From JBPCRW01 sp050996405 (lineage in GTDB: Bacteria; Acidobacteriota; Blastocatellia; Pyrinomonadales; Pyrinomonadaceae), in NCBI GenBank assembly GCA_050996405.1, contig JBPCRW010000116.1, positions 1-10,746 of the forward strand: a stretch of 10,746 nucleotides of DNA, written 5' to 3'. The notes under the pieces are model-generated. The model was not told the DNA's origin and searched no databases. It saw only the letters and a list, made by a program, of their open reading frames with translations. The position numbers and the translations under genes are program-made. This document shows, one piece after another, positions 1 to 8,285 of the stretch (positions are counted from its first letter, which is position 1; each line of letters begins with the position of its first letter).

Positions 1-2
1 AC

Positions 3-2642
3 TTTTACCAGCGCACTTCGTATTCTTTCTCCAAAAATTTTTACTACGCCGACTTGTCGCATATCGGCTCTGCTCCGCGCTGGACGAATTCGATTATCTT
101 TTTAACTTTTGTCGGAATAATCTGGCTTTTTGTCGGTGGTTTCGTTTTGTTTAAACAAGGCGGACACGCGCCGTTTGTGCTGCATTTCGCAACGGTCTGT
201 CTTGCCGCTTTTGTTTTTCACGTTTATAAACCGCTTGGGTTAGGCAAGGATTTTGATTTGGCGGTTAGCCTGTTGGACGACGCGGCGTTTGCCTTTTTTG
301 TGCCGCTTTTTTTGCATTTCTGCCTGCGTTATCCTGTGCGAAGCGAGATTTTCGGCAACCCGCGCTGGAAAACTTACGCGCTGTATGTTCCGGCTTCGAT
401 AATCACGCTCGGCATTTTTGTTCTTTCGCTGACCTTTCCGATTTTCGACGCGCTTTCTCCGAATTCGGCTTTTATAGAAAAATTTGCTGAAGTTACAGAT
501 AAATACGATTTGTTCGCGCTCTTTTATCGGGCGAATTTTTATCATTTTGTCATCGGAATTTCGCTCGGCGCGGGCGTTTTGTTATGGAGGTTTTTCACTA
601 ACCGGCAGACGCTCGTCCGGCAGAGATTAAAATGGTCGGTGTGGGGAACGGTGGCGGCAGTTGTTCCCGTTTTAGGATTTCAACTCGCTAAATTATTCGT
701 CAATTTACCCGAAGATAGTTTTATTTCCGCCTTTACAACTTTGCCTCTGGCATTGATTCCGTTAAGTTTCGGTCATTCGGTCGTCCGTTATCGCTTGATG
801 GATGTTGACGTGGTGGTGCGCCGCGCGCTGGTTTATGCGCTGACGACTATTGCTATTGCCGCAATGATTGGCGCGGTCGCATTAGGCTTGGTATTTTTTG
901 CTGTCGGCACAAATCTTTCGACTACCGAAATTACGCTTCGCGCGCTGATTGCGGTGATAGCGATGGCAGGCATCGTTTTGTTGAGCGAGCCTTTGAAAAA
1001 CTTTTTGCAGGAACGCGCCAACAGATTTTTCTACGGCGAACGCTACGATTTGCGGCGCGGGCTTCTCGATTTCGGCATCACGCTGTCGGCGACGACCGCG
1101 CTCGAACCGCTTTTAAACGCGCTGGTCGGTCGGCTTCAGCAAGTTCTTAATGTCGAAAAAGTCGCGGTTTTTATTGAAGACGAAAAATTGGCGGGAGGTT
1201 ATTGCGTTGCCAAATCCGCCGGATTAAATTCTCAATACTCGGTGCCGAACGATTTTCGTCAAATGATTCGTGAAAAATCCGCCGAGAAAGGAATTGTCCG
1301 CGCCGACGAACTCGAACTCCTAGACATCGAAACCGGCGACGGAAAAAATATCGTTCGCCAGGAACTGCATTATTACGTGCCGTGCGTTGTGCGCGGAAAA
1401 ATGGTTGCGGTTATCGGGCTTGGTCGCGCGGCGGACGGTTCTTTATTGTCGTCGGAAGATTTGGATATTTTAAACACCGTCGCGGGATACGTTGCCGTAG
1501 CGATTGAAAACAGTTTGCTTTATCAGGAACAGGAAAAACGCGCCAATGACCTTGTGCTGCTCAAGGAATTTAACGAATCAATCGTCGAATCAATTAACGT
1601 CGGACTGCTTGCCGTTGACGAATCGGGAAAAGTTACGCGCTGTAATTCGACGTTTGAAGAAATGTTCGGCTTAAAGCGCGAGCAAACCGCCGGAAAAGCG
1701 GTCGAGGAAATTTTTGAAGAAAATTTCGCGGCGAATTTATCGCAGATTATCGGAAAATCGCGCTGGCATTTGCAGGAACTTCGTCACGGCTACAAACTTC
1801 ACACAACCGCCGCGAAGGGCAAAACTTTAATTTTAAACGTTGCCGTCGCGCCGCTGCGCTCGGTTTTTCACGAGCAAAACGGAGCGATTATCGTTTTGGA
1901 AAATGTCACGTCGCGCGTCAAACTCGAAGAAAGTTTGCAGCAGAGCGAAAAATTATCGAGCATCGGATTGCTCGCCGCCGGAGTCGCGCACGAAGTCAAC
2001 ACGCCTCTGACCGGAGTTTCGAGTTACACGCAAATGCTGCTCGGAATGATTCCCGAAACCGACCCGAAACACGCGCTGCTTTTAAAAGTTCAACGCCAAA
2101 CCGAACGGGCGACCAACATCGCCGGAAATCTTTTGAATTTTTCACGCACCGGCAACGGAACTGAATTTCACGAAATCAACGTCAACAAAACTTTAGACGA
2201 CACGCTTCAACTGCTTGAACCGCAGATGAGAAAATCGCGTGTTGAAATCGTCAAAAATTACGATGAATCGTCGCCGAAAATTTACGCTAATGCCGGAAAA
2301 TTGCAGCAGGTTTTCACCAATCTGATTCTCAACGCGCGCGATGCGATGTTTGACGGCGGAACAATCACGCTAACGACGAAAATCGGCGACGAAGATTCGA
2401 TTATTGTCGAAATCGCGGACACAGGAACGGGAATCGAGCCGGAAAATTTGAGCAAAATTTACGACCCGTTTTTTACCACCAAAGCGGTCGGAAGCGGCAC
2501 GGGACTAGGGTTAGCGGTCACTTACGGCATTGTTCAGGAACATTCGGGAACGATTCAGGCGATTAGCGAACCGGACGCGGGGACGACATTTCGTCTCGAA
2601 TTTCCAGCCATTCGGGAACAACTTCAACGCGCGGTCAGCTAA
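3..2642 (+). CDS. Membrane-bound sensor histidine kinase, multi-TM + GAF + PAS + HisKA + HATPase (5' partial)
   Basis: Hybrid-free sensor kinase that should autophosphorylate a histidine and pass the phosphate to a response regulator not seen here. The frame is open to the left edge. The first available start is a TTG at 54 with no Shine-Dalgarno, so the real start is probably outside the window; residue numbers below count from that TTG. About nine hydrophobic segments lie between residues 13 and 311, ending in the RYRLMDVDV motif (245-253) seen in related polytopic kinases. A GAF domain follows (about 339-489), then PAS (about 506-621). The dimerisation/phosphoacceptor motif is AHEVNTPL, with His646. 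The ATPase has the N box NLILNARDAM (Asn760), G1 DTGTGI (Asp789), an F box PFFTTK and G2 GSGTGLGL (from Gly813). All catalytic boxes look intact. The C-terminus carries no receiver domain. The ligand is unknown. The kinase assignment is firm; the length of the N-terminus is not. Confidence 0.93.
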   Translation, partial: FYQRTSYSFSKNFYYADLSHIGSAPRWTNSIIFLTFVGIIWLFVGGFVLFKQGGHAPFVLHFATVCLAAFVFHVYKPLGLGKDFDLAVSLLDDAAFAFFVPLFLHFCLRYPVRSEIFGNPRWKTYALYVPASIITLGIFVLSLTFPIFDALSPNSAFIEKFAEVTDKYDLFALFYRANFYHFVIGISLGAGVLLWRFFTNRQTLVRQRLKWSVWGTVAAVVPVLGFQLAKLFVNLPEDSFISAFTTLPLALIPLSFGHSVVRYRLMDVDVVVRRALVYALTTIAIAAMIGAVALGLVFFAVGTNLSTTEITLRALIAVIAMAGIVLLSEPLKNFLQERANRFFYGERYDLRRGLLDFGITLSATTALEPLLNALVGRLQQVLNVEKVAVFIEDEKLAGGYCVAKSAGLNSQYSVPNDFRQMIREKSAEKGIVRADELELLDIETGDGKNIVRQELHYYVPCVVRGKMVAVIGLGRAADGSLLSSEDLDILNTVAGYVAVAIENSLLYQEQEKRANDLVLLKEFNESIVESINVGLLAVDESGKVTRCNSTFEEMFGLKREQTAGKAVEEIFEENFAANLSQIIGKSRWHLQELRHGYKLHTTAAKGKTLILNVAVAPLRSVFHEQNGAIIVLENVTSRVKLEESLQQSEKLSSIGLLAAGVAHEVNTPLTGVSSYTQMLLGMIPETDPKHALLLKVQRQTERATNIAGNLLNFSRTGNGTEFHEINVNKTLDDTLQLLEPQMRKSRVEIVKNYDESSPKIYANAGKLQQVFTNLILNARDAMFDGGTITLTTKIGDEDSIIVEIADTGTGIEPENLSKIYDPFFTTKAVGSGTGLGLAVTYGIVQEHSGTIQAISEPDAGTTFRLEFPAIREQLQRAVS

Positions 2643-2690
2643 CCACAAAACTCAAAATAAGAATCTGAAATTTCCCGTTCTGAATTTGAA

Positions 2691-3518
2691 ATGCACAAAT
2701 TCGCCAGCTTCAATCGTCAAATCAAATCAGCTTCGGAAATTTATTTATCGGCGGTTTCTTCCGCGACATTTTACGGGCGCAGCGTTTTTACAACCGTCGC
2801 CGTTTATCACGCGAAACCTTTTCAATGGGAAAAACATTGGCGGCGTTTGACGGAAAACGCGGCGCGAATCGGCGTTGATTTATCGAGTTTTTCAGAACAG
2901 GAAATTAAGATTTCCATTGATGCTTTAATTTCCGAAAACTCTTTTCAGAACGGTCGAATGCGGCTGACGTTTTTTGACGAATCGGGAAACGGAATCTGGT
3001 CGCTCGCAGTGGAAAGCAAAACAAGTTTGCTGATTACAACAGCCGATTTTCGCGCCATTTCCGGTAATTTTTGTCTGACCGTTTCGCCTTTTCAAGTAAA
3101 TTCAAAATCTCCGCTCGCCAATTTAAAATTGGGAAATTACTTGGAAAATATTTTGGCTCTGGAAGAAGCGCGGCGGCGCGGATTTGACGAAGCGATATGT
3201 TTGAATGAAAAAGGCGAAATTGTTTCGGCGATAATGGCAAATATTTTTTGGGTCAGCCGCGATACGATTTTCACAACGCCGCTTGAAACCGGCGCGCTCA
3301 AAGGCACAACGCGCGATTTTATTATCGAAAATTTCAAAGTTTTGGAGAAAAAAGCAAATCTCGACGAATTGAAATCAGCCGACGAAATTTTTCTCACATC
3401 AGCCGGATTTGGAATAGTCGAAGTCAAAAGATTTGAAAATAAATTCCGCGACAAATTTACTGTTTCCAAGAATGTCCGAAAATTTTTCGACGATTTCGTC
3501 CAAAAGACGGAACAATAA
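2691..3518 (+). CDS. Class IV (fold-type IV) PLP aminotransferase-like protein
   Basis: 275-aa cytoplasmic protein of the branched-chain aminotransferase / D-amino-acid aminotransferase / aminodeoxychorismate lyase superfamily. The N-terminal part has the usual pattern, a YGRSVFTTVAVY stretch (28-39) followed by WEKHWRRL. Lys146, in NLKLGNY, sits where the PLP Schiff-base lysine is expected. The C-terminal signature TPLETGALKGTTRDFI (196-211) matches the phosphate/substrate loop. In the stretch GEIVSAIMANIF the glutamate normally found four residues after the Gly is Ser179. In E. coli IlvE the equivalent Glu193 contacts the pyridine nitrogen of PLP, so activity may be altered. The ATG gives a family-like N-terminus but has no obvious Shine-Dalgarno. 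The gene starts 48 bp after the kinase stop on the same strand and could be co-transcribed with it. The substrate (branched-chain amino acid, D-amino acid or aminodeoxychorismate) cannot be chosen from sequence. Confidence 0.85.
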   Translation: MHKFASFNRQIKSASEIYLSAVSSATFYGRSVFTTVAVYHAKPFQWEKHWRRLTENAARIGVDLSSFSEQEIKISIDALISENSFQNGRMRLTFFDESGNGIWSLAVESKTSLLITTADFRAISGNFCLTVSPFQVNSKSPLANLKLGNYLENILALEEARRRGFDEAICLNEKGEIVSAIMANIFWVSRDTIFTTPLETGALKGTTRDFIIENFKVLEKKANLDELKSADEIFLTSAGFGIVEVKRFENKFRDKFTVSKNVRKFFDDFVQKTEQ

Positions 3519-3535
3519 ACAGCATTTTTGATTTA

Positions 3536-4651
3536 TCAATCGGTTTCTTTCATCAGTAAATTTTTATAAAGTTTTTCCGTTTCGTTCAGCATCTTTTCCA
3601 AACTGAAATTTTCTTCAATCCTGATTTGAGCTTTTCTGCCAAAATCTTCGCGCATTTTTTCGTCATTAAGAAACGCGGAAACGGCTTTGGCAATTTTTTC
3701 AGGATTTTTTATCGGCACGATTTTTCCGGTTTCTCCGTCAGTGATTATTTCTTTCGCGCCGTCGGTTGACGTAGCGACGGCGACGCGCGCGCTTGCCATC
3801 GCTTCGGCAATTACCAAACCGAACGGCTCGACGCGCGAAGCCGATACAAAAACGTCAAGAATCGAATAAAGCGGCGCGACATCTTTCCAAAATCCGAGCA
3901 AGTGAACTTTGTTTTGTAAATCAAGTTTTTCAATCAATTCTTTCAAATGTTTTAAGTTTTCCTTTTTCGGAGAACTGTCCTGCCCGACGATTAAAAATTC
4001 GGTTTCGGGAAAATTTTTTAGAATAATCGAAGCCGCTTTAACAAAATCCGTCTGACCTTTATGCGCCGTAATCTCGCCGACAATTCCGACGATTTTACAA
4101 TCCGGCGGCAAGTTCAAATTTTCTCTTAAACTAACTTTGTCAGCTTTTCCCGACGGTTGAAAATGGCGCGTGTCAATTCCGTTATAAATTAAATGAATTT
4201 GTTCGGACGGAAGAATGTTTTGCGCGATGATTTTCTGCCGCACACCTTCAGATACGGCGATAAACGCGGTGTTTTTCGGCAAAAGAAATTTGTATGCGGC
4301 GTTGAGCGGAAACAAAAGATGGCGCGTTAAAACCAGTTTTGTATTCGTCATTTTCGCGGCAATCGCGGCAATCGCGTAATCTCTGGCTAAATGCGCGTGG
4401 ACGATTTCAACTTTTTTTTCGTGGATTATTTCGGCAAGTTTTCGCGCGCTGAAAATGTCGAGCGAATTTCGCAGAGGCAGTTGAATAATTTTCTCCGGCG
4501 GCAGAAACGCTAAACTTTCGAACCAGACAGAATTCGGGCGGACGGCAATCGAAACATCATAACCTTTTTCAGTCAAACCCTGACACAAATCAACAAAATG
4601 TTTCTCGCCGCCGCCGAAATCTTTCGCCGATGAAATCTGTAAAATTCGCAC
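3536..4651 (-). CDS. Glycosyltransferase family 4 (GT-B fold)
   Basis: 371-aa retaining glycosyltransferase that would move a sugar from a nucleotide-sugar donor to a glycan or lipid acceptor at the cytoplasmic face of the membrane. The start is GTG at 4651-4649, giving an N-terminus (MRILQISSAKDFGGGEKH) with the glycine-rich acceptor-side loop. HAHLARDYA (85-93) and NGID (157-160) are typical of the N-terminal Rossmann domain and the linker. The donor domain begins near GEITAHKGQ (192-200) and carries the E-x7-E motif EPFGLVIAE (Glu275, Glu283). There is no signal peptide or TM helix. No Shine-Dalgarno precedes the GTG; a heptanucleotide repeat array begins 3 bp upstream of it. The gene converges with the aminotransferase across 17 bp and lies downstream of the receptor, separated from it by an intrinsic terminator, so it probably has its own weak promoter or depends on readthrough. 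The sugar and acceptor are unknown. Confidence 0.92.
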   Translation of the reverse strand: MRILQISSAKDFGGGEKHFVDLCQGLTEKGYDVSIAVRPNSVWFESLAFLPPEKIIQLPLRNSLDIFSARKLAEIIHEKKVEIVHAHLARDYAIAAIAAKMTNTKLVLTRHLLFPLNAAYKFLLPKNTAFIAVSEGVRQKIIAQNILPSEQIHLIYNGIDTRHFQPSGKADKVSLRENLNLPPDCKIVGIVGEITAHKGQTDFVKAASIILKNFPETEFLIVGQDSSPKKENLKHLKELIEKLDLQNKVHLLGFWKDVAPLYSILDVFVSASRVEPFGLVIAEAMASARVAVATSTDGAKEIITDGETGKIVPIKNPEKIAKAVSAFLNDEKMREDFGRKAQIRIEENFSLEKMLNETEKLYKNLLMKETD

Positions 4652-4654
4652 TTA

Positions 4655-4689
4655 GTAAATGTTAAGTGGTAAATGGTAAATGGTAAATG
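4655..4689. repeat. Heptanucleotide tandem array (GTAAATG, five units)
   Basis: Five consecutive 7-bp units read GTAAATG, TTAAGTG, GTAAATG, GTAAATG, GTAAATG on the plus strand; four are identical and one is diverged. On the minus strand, in the direction of the glycosyltransferase gene, the unit reads CATTTAC. The array ends 3 bp before that gene's GTG start, filling the place where a ribosome binding site would lie. Confidence 0.9.
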
Positions 4690-4693
4690 TTTG

Positions 4694-4729
4694 AAAATAA
4701 AAAGGCGCGTTTCTCGAAAGAAACACGCC
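4694..4729 (-). terminator. Intrinsic terminator of the TonB-dependent receptor gene
   Basis: Read on the minus strand, the arms 4729-4719 and 4714-4704 form an 11-bp stem (GGCGTGTTTCT with AGAAACGCGCC) around a TTCG tetraloop. One pair is a G-U wobble, so the hairpin is fully paired only in minus-strand RNA. It is followed directly by TTTTTATTTT. The stem starts about 26 nt after the receptor's TAG stop. This is a textbook rho-independent terminator and separates the receptor from the downstream glycosyltransferase. Confidence 0.9.
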
Positions 4730-4755
4730 GCAAGGTTTTTCAAGAAGTTGAAAAA

Positions 4756-7700
4756 CTAAAATTGGAAACGAGCCGAAAATTGAAGCTGGCGTTCATTATA
4801 TAAAGTGCTGCCCGTCGTTGTGACAGTACCGAATACCGGATTGTAGCACAGACTGTTGGGATTATTTGAGGCTGTTCCGTTAATCGTCGCGCAGTTTGTC
4901 GTCCGGCTGTAGAGCGAAGTGTTTTCGCCGAAAACCTGCGTCCGGTTAAAGACGTTAAAGCCTTCAGCCAGCACTTCGAGATTATATCTTTCGGTAAATC
5001 TGAAACGTTTTGAAAGTCTCAAATCCAGATTCACAAGTCTCGGCAAACGAAAGGCATTACGCTGATTGAGCGGAAAGCGGTTGTCGCCGTTTGTTCCGTT
5101 CAGTGTTACTCCGCTAACCGTTCCGTCAAACGGACGACCCGAATAATATGCGAAAATCGGAGCGATTGACCAGCCGTTAAGCAAATAGTTATAGAACGAA
5201 GATTTATCGCCGCCGTAAGGATTCGGCGCATAAACCGCGCTGACGACAACTTTATGCCGAACGTCAAAATTGCTCGGTCCCGCATCATAGCTGCGGTCAA
5301 AAACATTCAGCGGAGCATTATTCTGTGTGAACGTCGCCGAGTTTTGATTGGTGTCAGTTGATCTAGCCAATGTATAACTAGCCTGGAATTGCAGCCCGTT
5401 CGTAAAGCGGCGGTTGACCTGCGCGACGAAAGCGTCGTATTCCGAACTGACCGTGCTTTCAATTTGAGTTAATTGCTGGAAGCCGTTTGCCGGACGACCA
5501 TATTGCGGCAAAGTAATGGTTTGACCATCGAGCGGTCCGCCAACAATCGGGAATGTTGCACTAGTGATAACGGGCAGCGTTCCGCTAGATCCAGTTCCAC
5601 AGTTGTTAGCTGCAAATGTAGTTCCCGGCAAGCAGGGCAGAAGATTATAGTCAACAAACGTCGGCAGGTTGCGTCCTAAACTTCCGATATAAGAAATCGA
5701 CGCGACCGTGTTTTTAGCAATTTCATGCTCTAAAACAACGTCGTATTGGTTAATCAAAGGTGCTTGAAAATTCTTTGAAAAATATTGAATCGCGCCGAGC
5801 GTGAAAGACGAACAGGCTGCCGATAAAATATTCGGGAAAACCGGAGCGCAGACGTTGCTCGAAGAAATACTTAATTGCGCCTGACCGCCCGGGTTGCCGG
5901 TGTTGATAAGCGCGTTGTAAATGGTCGAATTGATAATGCGACCGTAGTAGATGCCGTAGCCGCCGCGAAGCGATGTTTTGCCGTCGCCGAAAACGTCGTA
6001 GGCAAGTCCGATGCGCGGTCCAAAGTTGTTTTTATCGCTCGGCAAGGTTGAAGTCGCGTCTGCGATTGTTCTGTTGATATTCGGAATAATCAATGTGCTG
6101 GAATTCGGCAAAACCGCTTTCGGAACGCGGATATATTCGTAGCGCAATCCGAGATTAACGGTTAAACGCGGGGTGACGCGAAAATCATCCTGCGCGAAAG
6201 CGTCGTAATCATTGGTTTTGAACAATAATCCGTGTGTGCCGATTCCCTGCGAATAATTGCTGGTATAACATTTGCCGACAAATCTCGCGCTGGTGGCGCA
6301 GAGGGTGTTTGCTGGCAGCGGAGTAACATAATTAGCGTAATCAACGATAAAATCATTGATGTTGTTATAAGAATAGCCGCCGGTTTCATAACGCAGATTC
6401 TGCGTATTGTCCGAAACACGGTTAAAATCTCCGCCGAATTTGAAAGTGTGCCGTCCGTCCGTGTAGGTAACAGTATCGGCAAATTGAATACGGCGTTCGT
6501 CCGGGTATGCGGGGCGTTCCAAAAAGTTCGGAATACCGAATTGCAGACCGTTGTTTAAAAATATGTTCGGCGAACGCGGACCGAGTGCCGTCGCGCCGGT
6601 TAAAGGTTCGCCCGGCAGCGGCGGCTGGCTGGATTGATACTCAAAGTCGCGTCCGTATTGGAAACGGGCTTCGTTTAAAAGGTTGGGGGAAATTGTTGAT
6701 TGCAGACGCAAATTCAGCGTGTCAACCTTTACACCGTCGTTGCCGAAACTCTCGCGTCCGTAGTTATTGACTGCCTGCGTCTGCACGCCTGCCGGAGAAA
6801 ACCAGCGCATCCGGTTATAAGTTGCCGAAAACAAATTGTTGTCGTTAATATGCCAGTCAAGTTTCGGAAGATATATTGTTTGGTCGCCTTTACGCGGAGT
6901 TTCGCCGGTCAGCGAATTTAAGAAACTTAAAGAATTATCAATTTGAGCATTGGTCAAACCGCGCGTCAAAAGAGTCGTGCGGCTGACGGTATTCAAATAA
7001 TTGGCGTTCTGAAAGGCTGCAAGCCCCGGAAAATTACGTTTCTGCTGGTCATAGTCAAAGAAGAAAAACAAGCGGTCTTTAAAAATCGGACCGCCGATTG
7101 AGCCGCCGAATTGCTGGCGAAGGTCAACCGGCTTTACCGCGACGGTGGTTGAAACGCCGTTCACCAAAACCGAGCCGAACGCCGACGGATTGCGCGCGCC
7201 GTTGCGGTTGTTGCGATTGTAATAAAAAAGCTCGCCGTGAAATTCGTTTGTGCCGCTTTTGGTAACGGTGTTGATAACGCCGCCCGCCGCGCGTCCGTAT
7301 TCAGCGGAATAGTTCGAGCCGTTAATTTGAAATTCACGGACTGACGATTGGCTGATAACGTAGTTGATGCGGGTGCGTCCGCGTTCTTCGGAGAAAAACG
7401 CCTGGTTGTTGTCGCCGCCGTCAACCGTGCTGTTATTCAAAAGACCGGAGATGCCGCGAAACGAAATCAAACCGAAAGTTCCGTCGGGAACGGTCGAAGG
7501 CGCGAGCAGCGCAAAATTTGAAGCGCGGCGACCGTTAATCGGCAATTCGTTAATCGAAGTTTGGTTGATATTGGTCGTATTCGAGTTATCGGTGGTATTG
7601 ATAACCGGAGTTTCCGCCGTCACTTGAACGGTTGCCGTTTGTCCGGCAAGCCCCAGGGGAATGTTGAGCGTCGTCACCTTACCAACTTCGACAATCACTT

Positions 7701-8001
7701 TTTCCTGCGTAAAGTCGGCAAAGCCGGAACTCGACGTTTTGACGGTATAAGTTCCGGGCTGTAAATTAGCGAGACGAAAACCGCCGTCGGAATCTGCCGT
7801 CGCGGTAGTTTCCTGATTTGTCCCGTTGTTGGTCGCGGTTATTGTCGCGTTTGGAATAACCGCGCCCTGCGGGTCGGTCACTTTACCGCCGATGCCGCCC
7901 GTTACGGTTGACTGCGCGAATGCCTGTCCGATACCGAACGTGATGCATAACGCGGCAAACACAAATAATTTTACTGAATTGGATAATAAACTTTTAGTCA
8001 T
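4756..8001 (-). CDS. Oar-like TonB-dependent outer-membrane receptor with carboxypeptidase-regulatory domain
   Basis: 1081-aa outer-membrane beta-barrel receptor. A signal peptide covers residues 1-29 (hydrophobic KLFVFAALCITFGIG, cleavage likely after AFA). Next is a carboxypeptidase-regulatory-like beta-sandwich (about 36-118), including GGKVTDPQGAVIPNATIT and LANLQPGTYTVK. The plug follows (about 145-250), with the acidobacterial-style INELPINGRR and YSAEYGRAAGGVINTVTKSG. The rest is barrel, rich in Tyr, Asn and aromatic strands, ending in ARFQF; the terminal Phe fits a BAM insertion signal. Length suits the Oar/CarboxypepD_reg group, which acidobacteria carry in many copies. No SusD-like partner, TonB or ExbBD gene is in the window, so the substrate cannot be inferred. 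The mature protein has just eight cysteines, in four pairs spaced 10-15 residues apart. The start is ATG with a good Shine-Dalgarno (AAAGAGG, 8017-8011) nine bases upstream. The family is clear; calling it an active importer is inference. Confidence 0.92.
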   Translation of the reverse strand: MTKSLLSNSVKLFVFAALCITFGIGQAFAQSTVTGGIGGKVTDPQGAVIPNATITATNNGTNQETTATADSDGGFRLANLQPGTYTVKTSSSGFADFTQEKVIVEVGKVTTLNIPLGLAGQTATVQVTAETPVINTTDNSNTTNINQTSINELPINGRRASNFALLAPSTVPDGTFGLISFRGISGLLNNSTVDGGDNNQAFFSEERGRTRINYVISQSSVREFQINGSNYSAEYGRAAGGVINTVTKSGTNEFHGELFYYNRNNRNGARNPSAFGSVLVNGVSTTVAVKPVDLRQQFGGSIGGPIFKDRLFFFFDYDQQKRNFPGLAAFQNANYLNTVSRTTLLTRGLTNAQIDNSLSFLNSLTGETPRKGDQTIYLPKLDWHINDNNLFSATYNRMRWFSPAGVQTQAVNNYGRESFGNDGVKVDTLNLRLQSTISPNLLNEARFQYGRDFEYQSSQPPLPGEPLTGATALGPRSPNIFLNNGLQFGIPNFLERPAYPDERRIQFADTVTYTDGRHTFKFGGDFNRVSDNTQNLRYETGGYSYNNINDFIVDYANYVTPLPANTLCATSARFVGKCYTSNYSQGIGTHGLLFKTNDYDAFAQDDFRVTPRLTVNLGLRYEYIRVPKAVLPNSSTLIIPNINRTIADATSTLPSDKNNFGPRIGLAYDVFGDGKTSLRGGYGIYYGRIINSTIYNALINTGNPGGQAQLSISSSNVCAPVFPNILSAACSSFTLGAIQYFSKNFQAPLINQYDVVLEHEIAKNTVASISYIGSLGRNLPTFVDYNLLPCLPGTTFAANNCGTGSSGTLPVITSATFPIVGGPLDGQTITLPQYGRPANGFQQLTQIESTVSSEYDAFVAQVNRRFTNGLQFQASYTLARSTDTNQNSATFTQNNAPLNVFDRSYDAGPSNFDVRHKVVVSAVYAPNPYGGDKSSFYNYLLNGWSIAPIFAYYSGRPFDGTVSGVTLNGTNGDNRFPLNQRNAFRLPRLVNLDLRLSKRFRFTERYNLEVLAEGFNVFNRTQVFGENTSLYSRTTNCATINGTASNNPNSLCYNPVFGTVTTTGSTLYNERQLQFSARFQF

Positions 8002-8010
8002 TTATTCTGA

Positions 8011-8017
8011 CCTCTTT
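8011..8017 (-). promoter_or_regulatory. Ribosome binding site of the receptor gene
   Basis: AAAGAGG on the minus strand with nine bases between it and the ATG at 8001-7999. It fixes that start, which also yields a complete signal peptide. Confidence 0.75.
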
Positions 8018-8070
8018 ATTTTTGAAATAAGATTTGAACTTTAATTGCGAATTGAAAATAATTCAGCGAA

Positions 8071-8119
8071 AAGTTTTGGATTTTGGATTTTGAATTTTAG
8101 ATTTTGGATTTTGGATTAG
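8071..8119. repeat. Heptanucleotide tandem array (GGATTTT-type, seven units)
   Basis: Seven 7-bp units in register on the plus strand: AAGTTTT, GGATTTT, GGATTTT, GAATTTT, AGATTTT, GGATTTT, GGATTAG. Four are exact, the inner variants differ at one position, and the edge units are more diverged. The array sits 70 bp upstream of the receptor start, inside its probable 5' untranslated region. The period equals that of the other array at 4655-4689, but the unit sequence is different. Confidence 0.85.
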
Positions 8120-8208
8120 GTTTTTATTTTCCCGCAAAATAAAACTCAAAAATCGTATTTTCGCTAAATAACTTAGAATAATGGTTTTCCACACTATCAA
8201 CCGCTTCA

Positions 8209-8237
8209 TAAAAGGCTCTATGAAGTTAATTTGTCAA
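8209..8237 (-). promoter_or_regulatory. Possible promoter B for the receptor gene
   Basis: On the minus strand a perfect TTGACA (8237-8232) is followed after 18 bases by TTTTAT (8213-8208), a four-of-six -10 match. It would give a leader of about 200 nt that includes the heptad array. It is an alternative to the better-scoring candidate at 8286-8313. It is supported by consensus alone, in AT-rich DNA where chance matches are common. Confidence 0.3.
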
Positions 8238-8285
8238 TCTGTTGTGGATGACCAAAAAAATCCAAGCAAATTAAGTTCCCTTGAC

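Noticed and set aside
2660..2692. Possible decayed heptad repeat before the aminotransferase (CTGAAATTT ... CTGAATTTGAAAT)
   Set aside because: Only two partly similar words, not in a steady 7-bp register; too weak to call a repeat.
2530..2850. 106-codon plus-strand frame across the kinase/aminotransferase junction
   Set aside because: Overlaps both real genes in another frame, has no domain-like sequence, and is explained as a shadow frame.
3525..3542. Small palindrome TTGAT-TT-ATCAA between the convergent genes as a bidirectional terminator
   Set aside because: The stem is only 5 bp, AT-rich, and has no proper T-run in either direction.
8185..8251. Two DnaA-box-like words (TTTTCCACA at 8185-8193; TCATCCACA on the minus strand at 8243-8251)
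   Set aside because: Each is off the TTATCCACA consensus, there are only two, and no dnaA, dnaN or unwinding element is nearby; expected by chance in AT-rich DNA.
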